Assembly: GCA_963771295.1 (NCBI GenBank)
Contig: CAVYTB010000016.1
Coordinates: 183,924-247,923, forward strand
Length of the DNA: 64,000 nucleotides
DNA from: Acidiferrum sp963771295
GTDB lineage: Bacteria > Acidobacteriota > Terriglobia > Acidiferrales > UBA7541
Reading direction: 5' to 3'
Positions 16,466 to 25,777 of this stretch are shown in pieces (positions within the stretch are counted from its first letter, which is position 1; each line of letters opens with the position of its first letter). The notes beneath the pieces were generated by a model. That model ran no database searches. It worked only from the letters and a program-made list of their open reading frames with translations, and was not told where the DNA came from. Made by a program: the position numbers and the translations under genes.

Positions 16466-19357
16466 ATGCGGAAGCTGGTTCTTTTTGCGGGGCTTGCCTT
16501 GGCGGGGTTCGGTGGCGGGGAGGAGGTTGCGGCACAGCAGGGGGCGCCCCGGGTGCCGATGCAGGCGGTGTATGAGGATGGGGCAGAGGCGCGCTGGTTG
16601 AAGAAGAACGTGCTGGATTCGAAGGTGCTCGATTCCATGGAGGATACGGCGACGTGGACGTTTCACGGGGATGGAGACATGACGTTGGCAGATTCTCCGG
16701 TGAAGGACGGGAAGCACTCGCTGCGAATCCGCTCGACGCAAAACATCGGGAAGGTGGGAGGCTCGGGCGAATGGGAAGACCTGATCGCCAGCCGGAAGTT
16801 CGCTTCGGAAGATTGGAGCGCGTACAACCGGATTTCCATCTGGGTGTATCCGGACGTGATCGGAGCGCCTGCGATTTCCGCGTCGTTGGTATTGCACAAC
16901 GAGGGCGCACACAAGCTTCCGGATCGCTACAACGAGGGGCGGCACGAATCCATCATTTTGAAGAATCACGAATGGAATCACGTGGTGTGGGAGATCGTGC
17001 CGCTGGACCGGGATAAAGTGAGCGAACTGGAATTTGCTTACAGCTTGCCGAAAATGCTGCCCGACCCGGGAGACCAAACGATTCTGTATATCGACCAACT
17101 AGAATTGGAGAAGGTGGATGCGGACCATGTGGAGGGATGGGACGTAGCAGCGGGAAAAATCGCGTTCAGCCATGCGGGATACACGACGGGCTCGACGAAG
17201 ACGGCAATTGCGAGTGGGTTGGATGCGAAGGAATTTTCTGTGGCGGAGCAAGGAACGGGCAAAGTCGTGTTGACGAAAAAGGTGGCGCAAGAGAAAACGC
17301 TGCTGGGCAATTACCAGGTGCTCGATTTTTCTGAACTGCAGACGCCGGGGAAATATGCGATTCGCGCAGGCGCAACAACGACGCGGCCATTTGAAATCGG
17401 TCCGGATGCGTGGAGCGAGAGCATCTGGAAAGCGGTTAATTTCATGTACAGCGAGCGATGCGGGACGGTGATCCCGGGGATTCACGGAATCTGCCACATG
17501 GACGACTACAGCATTCATGGTGACAAACGCATTATCGTGAACGGCGGGTATCACGATGCGGGAGACCTGACCGCGACAGGCAACACCGCGGGAATGGCGT
17601 ACGCGCTATTTTCGTTTGCCGAACGGCTGCAGGAAAAAGGAGAAGATGCGGAACTGCGCGCGCGTTTGCTGGAAGAAGGAACGTGGGGATTGCGATGGGT
17701 GCTGAAGACGAGCTTTGGAGATGGCTATCGCACCACCGGGCAACTGATCAGCTACTGGACAAATGGAATCATCGGCGATGCGGATGATCGCAGCGGACAA
17801 GCGGTGAACAATCCGGAGTGGAACTTTCGCGTGGCGGCGGTGGAAGCGCTTGCCGCTCGCGTGCTGAAGAAGAGCAATCCCGAACTGGCGATTCGCAGTT
17901 TGCGGACGGCGGAACAAGACTGGAACTTCGCGGTGGAGGCAATGAAGACAGCAGAACCGCTGCCGGAAATTTACGGAAGGCAGGATGAACTGGAGCGTAT
18001 TTCGTTTGGCGCGATAGCCTCTGTTGATTTGTACCGGGCTACGGGAGAACAGAAGTATGCGGACGAGGCGCTCCGGCTGAGCGAACTGATACTGGCTTCG
18101 CAGGAACAAAAGATTCAGCCGTGGAGCATTCCGATGACGGGCTATTTCTACACCGGCCCGAAGCGCGAGAATCTGTTTCATCGATTTCACATCGGGCAGG
18201 AAGAGCAGCCGGTGATAGCGCTGGCGCACCTGTGCGAAACATTTCCCGACAACGCAAACTGGATGAAATGGTATTCGGCGATCGTGCTGCACTCGAAGTA
18301 TTTCCAGCAGTTGGCGGCGAAGGTGGATCAGCCGTACAACGTGTTGCCGGCCGCGGTGTACAAGGAGAGTGAAGCGCGACTGATACCCGAAGGAAAAGAT
18401 TGGACGCCACTGCGCGCAGCGGATCGTGATTCCTATATGCAGCAAGTACATCGCGGAGTGCCGCTGGGAGGGGAATATTATTTGCGGAGATTCCCGGTGT
18501 GGTTTGATTTCCGTGGGAATTCGAGCGTGCTGCTATCAGAAGCGAAGGCGCTTTCGGCGGCGGCACAATTGCGCGGCGATGTGGAGGCGGAAGATCTGGC
18601 ACAACAGCAGGCGCAATGGCTGCTGGGACGAAATCCATTTTCCGCCAGCGTGATGTATGGGGAAGGCTATGACTGGACGCCGCTGTATAGCGTGCGATCT
18701 GGGCAGATGGTGGGCGCGCTACCTGTGGGGATCGAGACGAGGGAGTACAACGACGCGCCCTACTGGCCAACGCAAATTTGCTGGACGTACAAAGAAGTTT
18801 GGTCGCAGCCGGTCGGTGAGTGGATCTGGCTGATGCAAGACCTGCATGGCGCGCCGGTGATTGAAGGAGATGTGGACGGCGCATCGGGCGAGCCAGTTGA
18901 ATTCCGCGAAGAGAACAGCGGGCGCGTGATTCAGGTGCCAGTAAATGCCGGGGAGGCAAAATTCCGGACGACACTGCCGCAAGGAAAATACGCAGTGCGC
19001 CATGGCGCGGCGCATACGTCGGTGGCAGCGTTATCGGGCGGCATTTATCACGTGGAGTTGCGAGGAGATCGGGCATTTGATGTCAAAGTGACGGCAGACA
19101 CGTCGGTCGCAAATGAGGTTACGCTGCACATTCACGCCGAAGGCGCTGGCACGCATACGCTGGAAATCAAAGGGAGCAACCTGCAATTCAAAGAAGCAGG
19201 GACGCAGAAGATCGAATTGAGTGCCGGGCATGACGCGGAATTGGTGAGTCATGGACGGATCGTGGCGACGGGGACGCCTTGGGTGGTCGTGGTGATACCG
19301 GATGGAACACTGAGCGCCCACAAGGAAATCACGGGCTACAGCGGCGCCAAACAGTAA
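16466..19357 (+). CDS. Glycoside hydrolase family 9 protein with N-terminal Ig-like domain
   Basis: 963 residues from the ATG at 16466; the TTG seven codons earlier has no support. A signal peptide covers about 1-24. Next come a carbohydrate-binding-like region (about 40-210, ending I-L-Y-I-D-Q-L-E-L-E), a cellulase N-terminal Ig-like domain (about 220-310), and the GH9 catalytic barrel (about 315-800). The catalytic-base signature N-G-G-Y-H-D-A-G-D lies at about 359. The late GH9 segment L-L-G-R-N-P-F is present, but I do not see the H-x-R that normally follows it, and the acid-base glutamate is only a candidate (W-T-Y-K-E-V-W). A C-terminal beta domain of about 120 residues ends the protein. 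Probably a secreted beta-glucan or glucosaminide-acting enzyme. Confidence 0.88.
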   Translation: MRKLVLFAGLALAGFGGGEEVAAQQGAPRVPMQAVYEDGAEARWLKKNVLDSKVLDSMEDTATWTFHGDGDMTLADSPVKDGKHSLRIRSTQNIGKVGGSGEWEDLIASRKFASEDWSAYNRISIWVYPDVIGAPAISASLVLHNEGAHKLPDRYNEGRHESIILKNHEWNHVVWEIVPLDRDKVSELEFAYSLPKMLPDPGDQTILYIDQLELEKVDADHVEGWDVAAGKIAFSHAGYTTGSTKTAIASGLDAKEFSVAEQGTGKVVLTKKVAQEKTLLGNYQVLDFSELQTPGKYAIRAGATTTRPFEIGPDAWSESIWKAVNFMYSERCGTVIPGIHGICHMDDYSIHGDKRIIVNGGYHDAGDLTATGNTAGMAYALFSFAERLQEKGEDAELRARLLEEGTWGLRWVLKTSFGDGYRTTGQLISYWTNGIIGDADDRSGQAVNNPEWNFRVAAVEALAARVLKKSNPELAIRSLRTAEQDWNFAVEAMKTAEPLPEIYGRQDELERISFGAIASVDLYRATGEQKYADEALRLSELILASQEQKIQPWSIPMTGYFYTGPKRENLFHRFHIGQEEQPVIALAHLCETFPDNANWMKWYSAIVLHSKYFQQLAAKVDQPYNVLPAAVYKESEARLIPEGKDWTPLRAADRDSYMQQVHRGVPLGGEYYLRRFPVWFDFRGNSSVLLSEAKALSAAAQLRGDVEAEDLAQQQAQWLLGRNPFSASVMYGEGYDWTPLYSVRSGQMVGALPVGIETREYNDAPYWPTQICWTYKEVWSQPVGEWIWLMQDLHGAPVIEGDVDGASGEPVEFREENSGRVIQVPVNAGEAKFRTTLPQGKYAVRHGAAHTSVAALSGGIYHVELRGDRAFDVKVTADTSVANEVTLHIHAEGAGTHTLEIKGSNLQFKEAGTQKIELSAGHDAELVSHGRIVATGTPWVVVVIPDGTLSAHKEITGYSGAKQ

Positions 19358-19368
19358 TTGCGAGCGCC

Positions 19369-20304
19369 TCAGTTCGAGGCTTTGACGAAGTCCGCCGGGC
19401 CAGCGTCAAAGGTAGCTTTGTGATCGGAGTTGCAGAAATAGTAGGTCTTACCTTTATAAACGGACTTCAGCGCGGTGGCGGGATCAATGGCCATTGAGCA
19501 AACCGTGCAAAGAGGATGTCCGTCCGTGGAAATGGGAAGTTGGGCATAGACCGAGTTTGAATCGGCGTTCATCCAGCCTTGGCCCTGGTATTCCATGTCG
19601 AAGGCGGTTTGCGTGGCGACTTCGCGACCGTAATAGCGTTCTACGACGCGAAGAGCCAGATCGATGCCGGAGGAAAGTCCACCAGCAGTGGCGAGATTTC
19701 CATCTTCCACGAATCTGGCGCCGCGCTTCATGTGGATGTCGGGATAGTTTCTGGCGAAATCGACATACGAGCCGTGATGCGTGGTGGCGGATTTGCCCGC
19801 CAGCAGGCCGGTCTTCGCCAGGAGATAAGCGCCGGTGCAAACGGACATGGTGACGTCGGCGGCTTTGGCGGATTTGCGAACCCAGGCGAGGACCGCTCCG
19901 TTAGGCGCGCTCTGAGCCGGGATGACGATGACCTTCGGGGCCGGAGCGTTTTGCAGAGTGTAGTCGGGAACGATCTTCATGCCACCGCTGGCCTGAATGG
20001 GCTTGGTTGATTCGGATACGGTGTAGAGCTGGAAGGCCATGTCCATGTGGCCGGGGATCATGACGTCCTGGAAAACTTCCCACGGCCCGGCGAAGTCGAT
20101 GACCACAGCGCCATCGGAAACAAGAAACGCAACAGGAATAGGGCCTTCGGCGGGAGGCTTGAGCGGATTCGCTACGGTGGAAGAGTGCGGCTGATCAGCG
20201 CCAGCGAAGTGCGAAGCCGCGAGGGAAAGCGGAGTAGCGGCCAAACAGCCGAGCGCTGCCGAGGCTTGCAATAATTGCCGGCGCGAAATGTTTCCGTTTT
20301 TCAT
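19369..20304 (-). CDS. Tat-exported DJ-1/PfpI protein fused to a YHS domain
   Basis: 311 residues. The N-terminus has a twin-arginine signal (S-R-R-Q-L-L-Q then a hydrophobic stretch). A DJ-1/PfpI (GATase1-like) domain covers about 50-250, with the nucleophile elbow S-V-C-T-G-A-Y-L-L. The last 50 residues form a YHS domain (C-T-V-C-S-M-A-I-D ... Y-Y-F-C-N-S-D-H-K), which typically binds metal. DJ-1-like proteins act as glyoxalase/hydratase or stress proteins; YHS domains occur in metal-handling proteins. The fusion plus Tat export suggests a folded, metal-containing periplasmic protein. Convergent with the GH9 gene, 11 bases between stops. Confidence 0.85.
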   Translation of the reverse strand: MKNGNISRRQLLQASAALGCLAATPLSLAASHFAGADQPHSSTVANPLKPPAEGPIPVAFLVSDGAVVIDFAGPWEVFQDVMIPGHMDMAFQLYTVSESTKPIQASGGMKIVPDYTLQNAPAPKVIVIPAQSAPNGAVLAWVRKSAKAADVTMSVCTGAYLLAKTGLLAGKSATTHHGSYVDFARNYPDIHMKRGARFVEDGNLATAGGLSSGIDLALRVVERYYGREVATQTAFDMEYQGQGWMNADSNSVYAQLPISTDGHPLCTVCSMAIDPATALKSVYKGKTYYFCNSDHKATFDAGPADFVKASN

Positions 20305-20366
20305 GAGGGTTCTCCTTGCAAGATTGAGCTGGATATTTTGGCCATCGCCGTTCTCGATTGGAAAAG

Positions 20367-23027
20367 TTACTCAGAGCGCAGAGCGTCGTTGGGATCGATA
20401 GCCGCGGCGCGTCTTGCCGGCAGATAGCTGGCGATCGCGGCCGCGGCGAGAAGCGTAAGGCCAACGCCGGCGAACGTAAGCACATCCGTAGGAGGCACTT
20501 CGAACAAAAGAGATTTGACGAGGCCGGTGAGGGCCAATGCGCCGGCAACGCCAATAGCAACTCCGAGCAGAGTGAGCAGGAGGCCGTGCCTGAGGACCAT
20601 GCCCACGATGTTCGCGGGGCGCGCGCCGAGAGCGATGCGGATACCAATTTCGCGAACGCGCTGGCTGACGTTCAAGGCCATGATTCCGCCGATGCCGGCT
20701 GTGGCAATCAGCAGCGCCAATCCCGCAAAGAGCGCGAGAAGGCTTGCGGTGATGCGCGGGTTAGTCATGGATTCATAGCGCGCTTGCTCAATGGTCTTGA
20801 TGCGAGTTACGGCAGTCTGCGGGTCGACTTCGTGAATCGCGGCAGTGAGAGCCTTCGCCAAGCTGGTGGGTTCGGCAGCGGTGCGCACCAGAACAGTGCC
20901 TGGCGCGGGATTTAACTTTTGCGGGACGTAAACCTCCGGCACCGGAGGATGGTCCAGGCCAAATTCACGAACGTCGCCCACGACGCCGATAATTTGCGCC
21001 CAGTGCTGGCCGCCGTCACCGCTGACACGTTTGCCGACGGGATCTTCACTGGACCAAAGTTGGCGCTTCATGGCTTCGTTGATGAGGACAACGTTGGGTC
21101 CCTTCTCGTCATCGTTCTCGGTGAACAGGCGGCCTTCTTTTAGCGGAATTTTCAATGTCTGGAAATAATCGGGGGAAACCGCGGCGAAGGTAGTGACTGG
21201 AGGAGCTTGCCCAGGTTGGATGGGTCGGCCTTCGACCTCAAAGGAGAGAGAAACGCCCTGAGCTCCAGCCGCAACGATCTCTGGTTCGAAAGGATAGCGG
21301 TCGGAAACCGCGACGGACAGAACGCCGGGCTCGGATTTAAGGCGGTCCAGAACTTTGTTGATGAAGAGGAGGGATTGTTCGTTGGTGGTGTACTTCGAAA
21401 AACTGAGAGTGGTTCGGAGCGCAAGCACTCGTTGCGAAACGATTCCGGCCTCCACCTGCTGCATCTTGAACAGGCTGCGCAGCATGAGGCCGGCGCCAAT
21501 CAACAGCAGGAAGGAAAATGCCACCTGGCAGACGATGAGAGCGCCGCGCACACGATTCTGCCTGTGGCCCGTTCCCGCGGCGGAGCTGCCTTCCTTGAGG
21601 CTGGAAGTAAGATTCGAGCGCGAAAACAAGGCAGAAAGAGTGCCGAAGATGATGCTGGTGCCAAGCGCAGCGAAGAGGGTGAACAGCAGCACTCGCGTGT
21701 CAATCTGGATTTCGTGAGCGCGGGGCGTCAGGCGAGCGGCAAAATCGGTGAGCAGATGCAGGCTCTGATAGGCAAGGTAGAGGCCCAGCAGTCCGCCGAT
21801 GAACGCGAGCAGAAAACTTTCGGTGAGGAGTTGACGAAGCAGGCGGCTGCGTCCAGCACCAAGGGCGCTGCGCACGGCAATTTCTCGTTCGCGGCGCGCC
21901 ATGCGAGAAAGGGTGAGATTGGCGACGTTGGCACACGCGATTAGAAGGACAAAAGCGGCGGCGGCGAGTAGGAGTAGAAGGGTGGGGCGAGCATCCTTAG
22001 TTAATTCGCGTTGCAGCGCGGTGGTGGTGGCCTGGTAACCAACATTCTCCGGATAGGATTTTGGATAGGTAGATTTCAATCGGCTGGCGATGGTGGACAT
22101 TTCGGCATCGGCCTGAGCCAGAGAGACTCCGGGCTTGAGGCGGCCAAACGCTTCCATCATGCGAGCGTCGCGATTCTCGACGAACTTCTGCGCGGAGCGA
22201 AAAGGGCAAGCCGAGGTGGGCATATAGACGTCGTTTTCATTGGGATACTGCGGCACCGGGGGAAGGACGCCAATGACGGTGTGAACTTTGTCGTTCATTT
22301 CAAAAGTTTTTCCAACGATGTTTGGATCGGCGCCGAAATTATTCTTCCAGTAGTCATAACTGAGAAGCAGGACGGGAGCAGCGCCGTGTTCTTCGTCAGT
22401 GGGCTGGAAAGTTCTGCCAAGGGTGGGTTGCACGCCAAACAGATCGAAGAAATTCCACGAAACCACGCCAGTGCGCACGCGATCGGGATCGCCGTGTCCG
22501 TACAGGATGAACGACATGGCGTGGAACTCCACCAATCCGGAGAGGCTATGGTTCTGGTCGCGAAAATCCTGGATTTCGTGGACGGAGAACTGTATGTCGT
22601 CGATGCCGAGTTTGTTTTGCTGCTGGCGCAGGAAAATCAACTGGTGGCCATCGGGATACGGAAGCGGGCGCAACAGCACCGCATGGACAACGCTGAAAAT
22701 GGCGGTGTTTGCGCCGATGCCGAGAGCGAGGGTGAGAATGGCGATGGCGGTAAAGCCGGGATTTTTGCGCATCATGCGGAAGGCGTAGGCGCAATCGTTG
22801 ACCAGGATTTCCCAGTGCTCGCGAGGCGCGGTGGTGAAAATGCCGAGAATGGTTTCTTTCCACAGCTTCAGGACGGCCCAAAAGCCGCCGCATTCCGCAA
22901 GCTCGCGCTGTTGCTGGCGAAAGACGCCTTCCATTTCGCCCTGGTAGTTAATGCGGAAATCGAAGGGCAGCAAACGAACCAGAAAGCGAAACAGCTTTTG
23001 CGAAAAGCAATCGTTTTGATTTTGCAT
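20367..23027 (-). CDS. ADOP-family MacB/FtsX-like ABC permease
   Basis: 886 residues, the length typical of acidobacterial ADOP permeases. It has an N-terminal cytosolic ADOP segment (about 1-75, F-L-V-R-L-L-P-F-D-F-R). This is followed by a helix and MacB-type periplasmic core (about 95-330), an FtsX domain with helices near 350-480, a second periplasmic core and a second FtsX domain at the C-terminus (R-V-R-E-I-G-I-R-I-A-L-G-A-R). The two-fold repeat of core plus FtsX is clear. It probably moves or extracts substrates across the envelope with a separate ATPase that is not encoded nearby. The PadR regulator lies 15 bases upstream on the same strand. Confidence 0.92.
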   Translation of the reverse strand: MQNQNDCFSQKLFRFLVRLLPFDFRINYQGEMEGVFRQQQRELAECGGFWAVLKLWKETILGIFTTAPREHWEILVNDCAYAFRMMRKNPGFTAIAILTLALGIGANTAIFSVVHAVLLRPLPYPDGHQLIFLRQQQNKLGIDDIQFSVHEIQDFRDQNHSLSGLVEFHAMSFILYGHGDPDRVRTGVVSWNFFDLFGVQPTLGRTFQPTDEEHGAAPVLLLSYDYWKNNFGADPNIVGKTFEMNDKVHTVIGVLPPVPQYPNENDVYMPTSACPFRSAQKFVENRDARMMEAFGRLKPGVSLAQADAEMSTIASRLKSTYPKSYPENVGYQATTTALQRELTKDARPTLLLLLAAAAFVLLIACANVANLTLSRMARREREIAVRSALGAGRSRLLRQLLTESFLLAFIGGLLGLYLAYQSLHLLTDFAARLTPRAHEIQIDTRVLLFTLFAALGTSIIFGTLSALFSRSNLTSSLKEGSSAAGTGHRQNRVRGALIVCQVAFSFLLLIGAGLMLRSLFKMQQVEAGIVSQRVLALRTTLSFSKYTTNEQSLLFINKVLDRLKSEPGVLSVAVSDRYPFEPEIVAAGAQGVSLSFEVEGRPIQPGQAPPVTTFAAVSPDYFQTLKIPLKEGRLFTENDDEKGPNVVLINEAMKRQLWSSEDPVGKRVSGDGGQHWAQIIGVVGDVREFGLDHPPVPEVYVPQKLNPAPGTVLVRTAAEPTSLAKALTAAIHEVDPQTAVTRIKTIEQARYESMTNPRITASLLALFAGLALLIATAGIGGIMALNVSQRVREIGIRIALGARPANIVGMVLRHGLLLTLLGVAIGVAGALALTGLVKSLLFEVPPTDVLTFAGVGLTLLAAAAIASYLPARRAAAIDPNDALRSE

Positions 23028-23042
23028 CGAAGCCTGGCCGCC

Positions 23043-23408
23043 TTATACCAACTTGGGTTTACGAAATAGCTTTTTCGCGCGCGCCTGTACCAAGGCCTGC
23101 TCCATGCGTTCCGCTTCGGCCACGGCCACAGAACGTCCAAATTCGGTGAGCCGATAATAGCGGCGGCGCTCATCATCCAGGCCAACTTCCGGGCGGTGGC
23201 TGGATTCTGCGATGAGACCCTCACCTTCCAGGCGCGACAGGTTGCCGTAAAGCGTGCCGGCGCTGAGCTTGACCTTGTCGGCGGTGCGGCGCGCCACTTC
23301 CTTGAGGATGGCGTAACCGTGCTTTTCGCCGTCGGCCAGCGCCAGCAGGATGTGGAACATGGCCGGCGTGAGAGGCAAAAACGATTCGGTTTCTTTGTTG
23401 TGAGTCAC
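23043..23408 (-). CDS. PadR-family transcriptional regulator
   Basis: 121 residues. A winged helix fills about 12-95 (L-T-P-A-M-F-H-I-L-L-A-L, then K-H-G-Y-A-I-L-K-E-V, then L-S-A-G-T-L-Y-G-N-L-S-R-L). It ends with a dimerisation helix (E-A-E-R-M-E-Q-A-L-V-Q-A). PadR proteins are usually repressors released by small molecules or stress. It is the first gene of a two-gene operon with the ADOP permease, the standard acidobacterial pairing, so it probably controls that permease and itself. An imperfect palindrome about 63 bases upstream of the start codon is the candidate operator. Confidence 0.93.
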   Translation of the reverse strand: MTHNKETESFLPLTPAMFHILLALADGEKHGYAILKEVARRTADKVKLSAGTLYGNLSRLEGEGLIAESSHRPEVGLDDERRRYYRLTEFGRSVAVAEAERMEQALVQARAKKLFRKPKLV

Positions 23409-23470
23409 GAACCACGCCTTTCGGCCCCACCAGGGATGGGAAATAGCTTGTCTATATCGGCTGCAAGAAG

Positions 23471-23494
23471 ACTATATCGTCAGACGTTATAGTT
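23471..23494 (-). promoter_or_regulatory. Candidate PadR operator
   Basis: Imperfect palindrome ACTATATCG-tcaga-CGTTATAGT (8 of 9 arm bases pair) upstream of the padR-type gene. A further CTATATCG direct repeat lies exactly 20 bases away at 23452-23459. The AT-rich core and the location match PadR autoregulation sites in general. The assignment is inference. Confidence 0.45.
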
Positions 23495-23566
23495 GTACGC
23501 AGGTGAGCAGCCAGAAGTTCCAAATTCTTAAGTGCTGGAGGGAGAAAGACTTTGCCCGCGCATTAA

Positions 23567-23727
23567 CGGGTGTTGGTGACCCGCCGCTGTCCGATTCCGG
23601 GACGGACCTTCCCGCATTTGGGAACTTTTCGCACCTGTCGGTTTCGACAGTGGTGCTTCAAGGGTGAGGCAACGATACTGGGGCGCGGTGACGTCCAAAT
23701 GAAACGGAGTGAGCCCCAGGAGCACTA
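23567..23727 (+). ncRNA. Candidate structured RNA: five successive helices
   Basis: A run of short inverted repeats fills 161 bases of a 565-base intergenic stretch (23409-23973). They are CGGGT/ACCCG (23567-23583), GTCC/GGAC (23589-23603), TTCCC/GGGAA (23609-23624), CTGTCG-GTTT-CGACAG (23635-23650), and a nested pair. In the nested pair an outer helix 23651-23657 pairs with 23721-23727 and encloses TGGGGC (23679-23684) pairing with GCCCCA (23713-23718). It lies about 250 bases upstream of the secreted protein gene on the plus strand. I recognise no known riboswitch family. Hairpins of 4-7 bp arise easily by chance in GC-rich DNA, so this is tentative. Confidence 0.3.
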
Positions 23728-23973
23728 TTAGACCGGACGCGCCAAAGCGTGTGATTTCGGAGCAAATGGATTGATCTAGCGCGCGGTGGCGTACCGGACT
23801 TTTGCAAGCCGACGCTTTCGAGTGGCAAGTTGTGATGTTATAATCTGCGCCGTTCCCGACGAGGAGTTGATTTTTCCTGCCGAGTGCGCTGACAGAAGGC
23901 ACCGGCATCAGCCGCCCGCCAATCAGAAATTATTTTGAGCCCCAGCGCTCAGGGGAGACGTTTCTACTTACCA

Positions 23974-25578
23974 ATGTTCGGCCGCGCAAACGCTAGCTGT
24001 GTTTTTGTCCTTCTGATTTGTCTGCTAGGGGGAGGCATTGCGGCGGCACAGGTGCCCGCGTCGCTGAAGGCCGGTCCTCCGGACGTGCTATACCGTCAAT
24101 CGGAACTGTTAAGCGCGCTGGATTCGGATTGGTCGCTGCCGTTGAATGCGAATGTGCCGCACAGGAATCTGTACGTAGACCTGGCGACGACTTCTCCAGC
24201 CCCCAAAAACTGGGGTAACTCGGAACCGTCGGCGTCTGGCAATACCACAAATCCGCAGGATTTTCCGTCCAAGCGTTCGCAACGCTTCCGGTGGGCGCCT
24301 GCTATTGGCGAGTCGCTGTTGTACACCGGGATCATGCACACGTTTGATTTGTGGACCGAAGCGGGCACGCGCGACACGCTGAACGGGAAGTGGTTTCAGC
24401 AATACACGCGGTCGGTATCGGAACTGCGCGGATGGAGCGACAGCGACACGTTCATGGCGCCTTACGTGGGCCATCCCATCGAAGGATCGGTATTCGGGTT
24501 CATCGAGCGGCAGAATGATCCGCCCTACCGGTTGGTGCAGTTTGGCGACGGGCGGGATTACTGGGTAAGCATGCTGAAGTCCATGGCGTACTCGGCGGTG
24601 TGGCACACGCAATGGAAGATTGGGCCGGCGAGCGAAGCATCCATCGGTAACGTGATGCTGCACGCCTCGCCGGGATTCATCACGCTGGTGGACACGCCGA
24701 CCCTGGGATTCTGCACCATGCTGGCGGAAGACGCCGCGGACCGCTATCTGATCATGGGGCTGGAGAATCGCACTTCGAATCCCGCTCTGATCATGCTGAC
24801 GCGCAGCTTTTTGAACCCGGGGCGCACTTTCGCCAACATGATGGCGTTCCAAGTGCCATGGGACCGCGCCACTCGAATGGGCCTGTTTGGGGCGAACCAC
24901 GAAATGCGCGAAGAGTGGGTAAGCGATTTCAAGAACGGCAGCGGGGAAAAGCCGTTCGTGTTCGTGAAAGACGCCTACAAACCGCAAGGCGTGGAATTCA
25001 AGCACGACTATCCGCTCGAAGCACCCATCGAACTGACCGCGTTCCCGGAATATGAAACCTTCCTTGGCGGCGGAAGTTGCGTTGGAGGCGGAGGAACGGG
25101 AGCGGCGCGTATCAGCCCGACGCTGCAAGTGCTGGCAGAAGTGAATGGCTGCCTGATTATGCACCAGCCCGCCTATAACATGAGCGCGGATTCCCTTTCG
25201 TATTCGGGCGGATTGCGTTGGACGCCGCGAGCATCTCACCGGTTCTCGCCGTACGCGCAAGTGAAATTCGGCGGAAGAAAAGTGACCTACGAGATCGACG
25301 ACGAGGCGCTGAAAAAGCAATTGTTGAAGGAATGGAACAACGGTAACGGCACGCTGCCGCATTACCCGACGCGCGCCGACTGGTCGAAGGAGTGGGCGGT
25401 GAACGGCCCGATGCTGTCGGGAGGCGGCGGGCTGGATCTTAGGATCACCAGGCCGTTCGCGTGGCGAGTGATCAACGTGGAATACAACCACACGTGGATC
25501 GACAGTATTGCTGGGATTCATCCCCAGAATGGACTGTTGATCGCCACCGAAGCGGTGGTGCGCATCGGGACGTGGTAA
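23974..25578 (+). CDS. Secreted hypothetical protein, probably outer-membrane beta protein
   Basis: 534 residues from the ATG at 23974, giving a good signal peptide (V-F-V-L-L-I-C-L-L-G-G-G-I-A-A-A, cleavage after A-A-A). The frame extends 13 codons to a TTG at 23935, and a GGGGAGA lies between the two, so the start is uncertain. The mature protein is rich in aromatic residues and alternating patterns typical of an outer-membrane barrel or surface protein. One stretch is Gly-rich (F-L-G-G-G-S-C-V-G-G-G-G-T-G). I know no domain for it. It follows a long leader that may fold into a structured RNA. Confidence 0.75.
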   Translation: MFGRANASCVFVLLICLLGGGIAAAQVPASLKAGPPDVLYRQSELLSALDSDWSLPLNANVPHRNLYVDLATTSPAPKNWGNSEPSASGNTTNPQDFPSKRSQRFRWAPAIGESLLYTGIMHTFDLWTEAGTRDTLNGKWFQQYTRSVSELRGWSDSDTFMAPYVGHPIEGSVFGFIERQNDPPYRLVQFGDGRDYWVSMLKSMAYSAVWHTQWKIGPASEASIGNVMLHASPGFITLVDTPTLGFCTMLAEDAADRYLIMGLENRTSNPALIMLTRSFLNPGRTFANMMAFQVPWDRATRMGLFGANHEMREEWVSDFKNGSGEKPFVFVKDAYKPQGVEFKHDYPLEAPIELTAFPEYETFLGGGSCVGGGGTGAARISPTLQVLAEVNGCLIMHQPAYNMSADSLSYSGGLRWTPRASHRFSPYAQVKFGGRKVTYEIDDEALKKQLLKEWNNGNGTLPHYPTRADWSKEWAVNGPMLSGGGGLDLRITRPFAWRVINVEYNHTWIDSIAGIHPQNGLLIATEAVVRIGTW

Positions 25579-25777
25579 ATCCAGAGAACCAGTCCCATTC
25601 CCTCTAACCCATTGAAATTCGCCAAGTTATAGTCTAAATATTGGCCTGCCTGGGAAGATTTTAGACTTACACATTCCTAATGGAGTGCTCAGGACTCCTT
25701 CAGAAGCTTTCCCTTACCCTGTGACTGTTGTCGCGAACTGGATTTCGCGCGAGTGCGAACCAGGGGAGGAACGGCAA

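Noticed and set aside
23528..23908. 126-codon minus-strand frame
   Set aside because: Composition not protein-like, no ribosome site, crosses the hairpin-rich leader.
24109..25521. 470-codon frame antisense to the secreted protein gene
   Set aside because: Arg/His-rich mirror of the coding strand; a usual shadow in GC-rich DNA.
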